Shown: one piece after another, positions 12,532 through 13,541 of the stretch
How the letters are laid out: the number at the start of each line of letters is the position of its first letter
Numbering within the stretch: the stretch's first letter is position 1
Source of the DNA: an uncultured Erysipelotrichaceae bacterium
GTDB taxonomy: Bacteria > Bacillota_I > Bacilli_A > Erysipelotrichales > Erysipelotrichaceae
Assembly: GCA_902796525.1 (NCBI GenBank)
Contig: CADBPB010000133.1
Location: 1-13,541, forward strand
Reading direction: 5' to 3'
DNA length: 13,541 bases
Position numbers and translations under genes: made by a program
Notes under the pieces: generated by a model
Database searches by the model: none
Seen by the model: the letters and a program-made list of their open reading frames with translations, nothing else
What the model was told of the DNA's origin: nothing

Positions 12532-13541
12532 ATGGGTTTAATTAAAGCAGTTGTCGGTTCGGTCGTTGGTACATTATCCGATAGTTGGAAAGACTATTTT
12601 GTCTGCGATTCATTGGATAACAATACCTTGATGGTCAAGGGAACCAAACGGGGATACAGCGGATCGGATGAAGTGATCACTAACGGTTCGGGCCTCGTCG
12701 TCAATGACGGACAGTGCGCATTGGTCGTCGAGAATGGCAATGTTCTGGAAGTTGCTGCTGAACCTGGCCAGTACACGTTTGATTCCAGCATTTCTCCGAC
12801 GATCTTCGATGGAGGCCTGGACGGCATCCGTAAGACATTCGAAGACGCTTTGGACAGATTCTCTTATGGCGGAGATGTGAACAAGTCTCAGCGCGTATAT
12901 TATGTCAATACCAAAGAGATCATGGGCAACATGTATGGCACAGCGACTCCGATTCCGTTCCGTGTCGTCGATCGCAATATCGGTCTGGATGTGGATGTTG
13001 CTGTCAGGATGAACGGCGAATACACGTTCCGTATTGCCAATCCTCTGACGTTCTATCAGAAGGTTGCGGGAAACAAAGCGGATCGTTTCACGAAAGATGA
13101 CCTTCTGTCGATCATGAAGGCAGAGATGATGGATAAACTCAATCCTGCTTTCTCCAAGATCTCTCAGCTGGGTATCCGTTATTCCGAACTGCCTGCACAT
13201 ACGACGGAACTGAAAGAAGTGCTTGCACAGGAACTGAATCCGAAATGGCTGGAAAACAGAGGCATCGAATTCGTCAATATCGCTGTAAATTCCGTAACGA
13301 TTCCGGATGAAGACGAAAGAAAGATCAGAGATCTGCAGATGGCTGCCGTCAATAAGGACAAGGAAATGGCCAACGCGACGATCGTATCTGCGACTGCTGA
13401 TGCGTTAAGAGACGCGGCAAACAACGCCAATGGCGCTGCGACAGGTTTCATGGGCGTCAATATGGCTCAGAATGTCGCTTCCGGTCTGATCCAGAATACG
13501 CAGAGCGGAGACGCTTCCGGCGGTTACTGCCCATTCTGCGG
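12532..13541 (+). CDS. SPFH-domain protein with C-terminal zinc ribbon, cut by edge
   Basis: An SPFH/band-7 type protein (often labelled virion core protein family) of which 336 residues are visible. There is no signal peptide or membrane anchor at the N-terminus (MGLIKAVVGSVVGTL is moderately hydrophobic, perhaps peripheral). Residues about 20-270 form the SPFH core (DGQCALVVENGNVLEV; VAVRMNGEYTFRIANP; ELAQEL-like helices; IPDEDERKI), then an Ala/Asn/Met-rich low-complexity stretch, and a CPFC (C333-C336) that starts a zinc ribbon cut by the window. A perfect AAAGGAGGTT (12515-12524) lies seven bases before the ATG, so high expression is likely. It follows TPM by 34 bases. Domain content and operon are clear, function unknown. 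Confidence 0.88.
   Translation, partial: MGLIKAVVGSVVGTLSDSWKDYFVCDSLDNNTLMVKGTKRGYSGSDEVITNGSGLVVNDGQCALVVENGNVLEVAAEPGQYTFDSSISPTIFDGGLDGIRKTFEDALDRFSYGGDVNKSQRVYYVNTKEIMGNMYGTATPIPFRVVDRNIGLDVDVAVRMNGEYTFRIANPLTFYQKVAGNKADRFTKDDLLSIMKAEMMDKLNPAFSKISQLGIRYSELPAHTTELKEVLAQELNPKWLENRGIEFVNIAVNSVTIPDEDERKIRDLQMAAVNKDKEMANATIVSATADALRDAANNANGAATGFMGVNMAQNVASGLIQNTQSGDASGGYCPFC

Overview
The window looks like chromosomal DNA of an anaerobic low-to-mid GC Bacillota, most plausibly an Erysipelotrichia-like lineage (inference). The grounds are a delta subunit of RNA polymerase (a Bacillota protein), an AAGGAGG-type Shine-Dalgarno before most genes, a class I desulfoferrodoxin (typical of anaerobes), and a VTC/DUF4956/beta-helix lipoprotein cluster plus a zinc-ribbon/TPM/SPFH cluster, both common in gut Bacillota. 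I see no rRNA, tRNA, CRISPR array, IS element or phage gene. Genes are packed tightly and broken only by short intergenic spaces holding hairpin terminators and promoters.

Left part (1-4280). On the minus strand murD and murI overlap by ATGA and perform linked steps of peptidoglycan precursor synthesis: MurI makes D-glutamate and MurD adds it to UDP-MurNAc-L-Ala. Divergent from them is a DUF1934-like gene, then rpoE (delta), whose stop codon sits in the loop of a small terminator. A new promoter immediately drives a HAD hydrolase and, by ATGA overlap, ispF (isoprenoid MEP pathway). A stand-alone desulfoferrodoxin (superoxide reductase) follows with its own extended -10 promoter and a strong terminator.

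Middle part (4325-7307). A CorA-type divalent cation transporter and an MTA/SAH-deaminase-like amidohydrolase form a two-gene operon ending at a hairpin that can also terminate the convergent class I SAM-dependent methyltransferase gene.

Right part (7308-13541). A divergent control region carries four GTTCA direct repeats at an exact 11-bp period, upstream of an operon encoding a VTC-domain (polyphosphate-polymerase-like) protein, a DUF4956 membrane protein and a beta-helix lipoprotein of the Cthe_2159 type. After a terminator a second operon encodes a membrane-anchored double zinc-ribbon protein, a secreted or membrane TPM-domain protein with two TPM units and a Ser/Gly/His tail, and an SPFH protein that runs off the window just as a CPFC zinc-ribbon motif appears.

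Two signals are the most interesting. First, the 11-bp-phased repeat array looks like a binding site for an OmpR/PhoB-type regulator. Second, at four genes (murD, the DUF1934-like gene, the HAD gene and the methyltransferase) a -10 box lies only 6-7 bases before the start codon and no Shine-Dalgarno is present, which predicts leaderless mRNAs in a genome whose other genes have strong ribosome sites.
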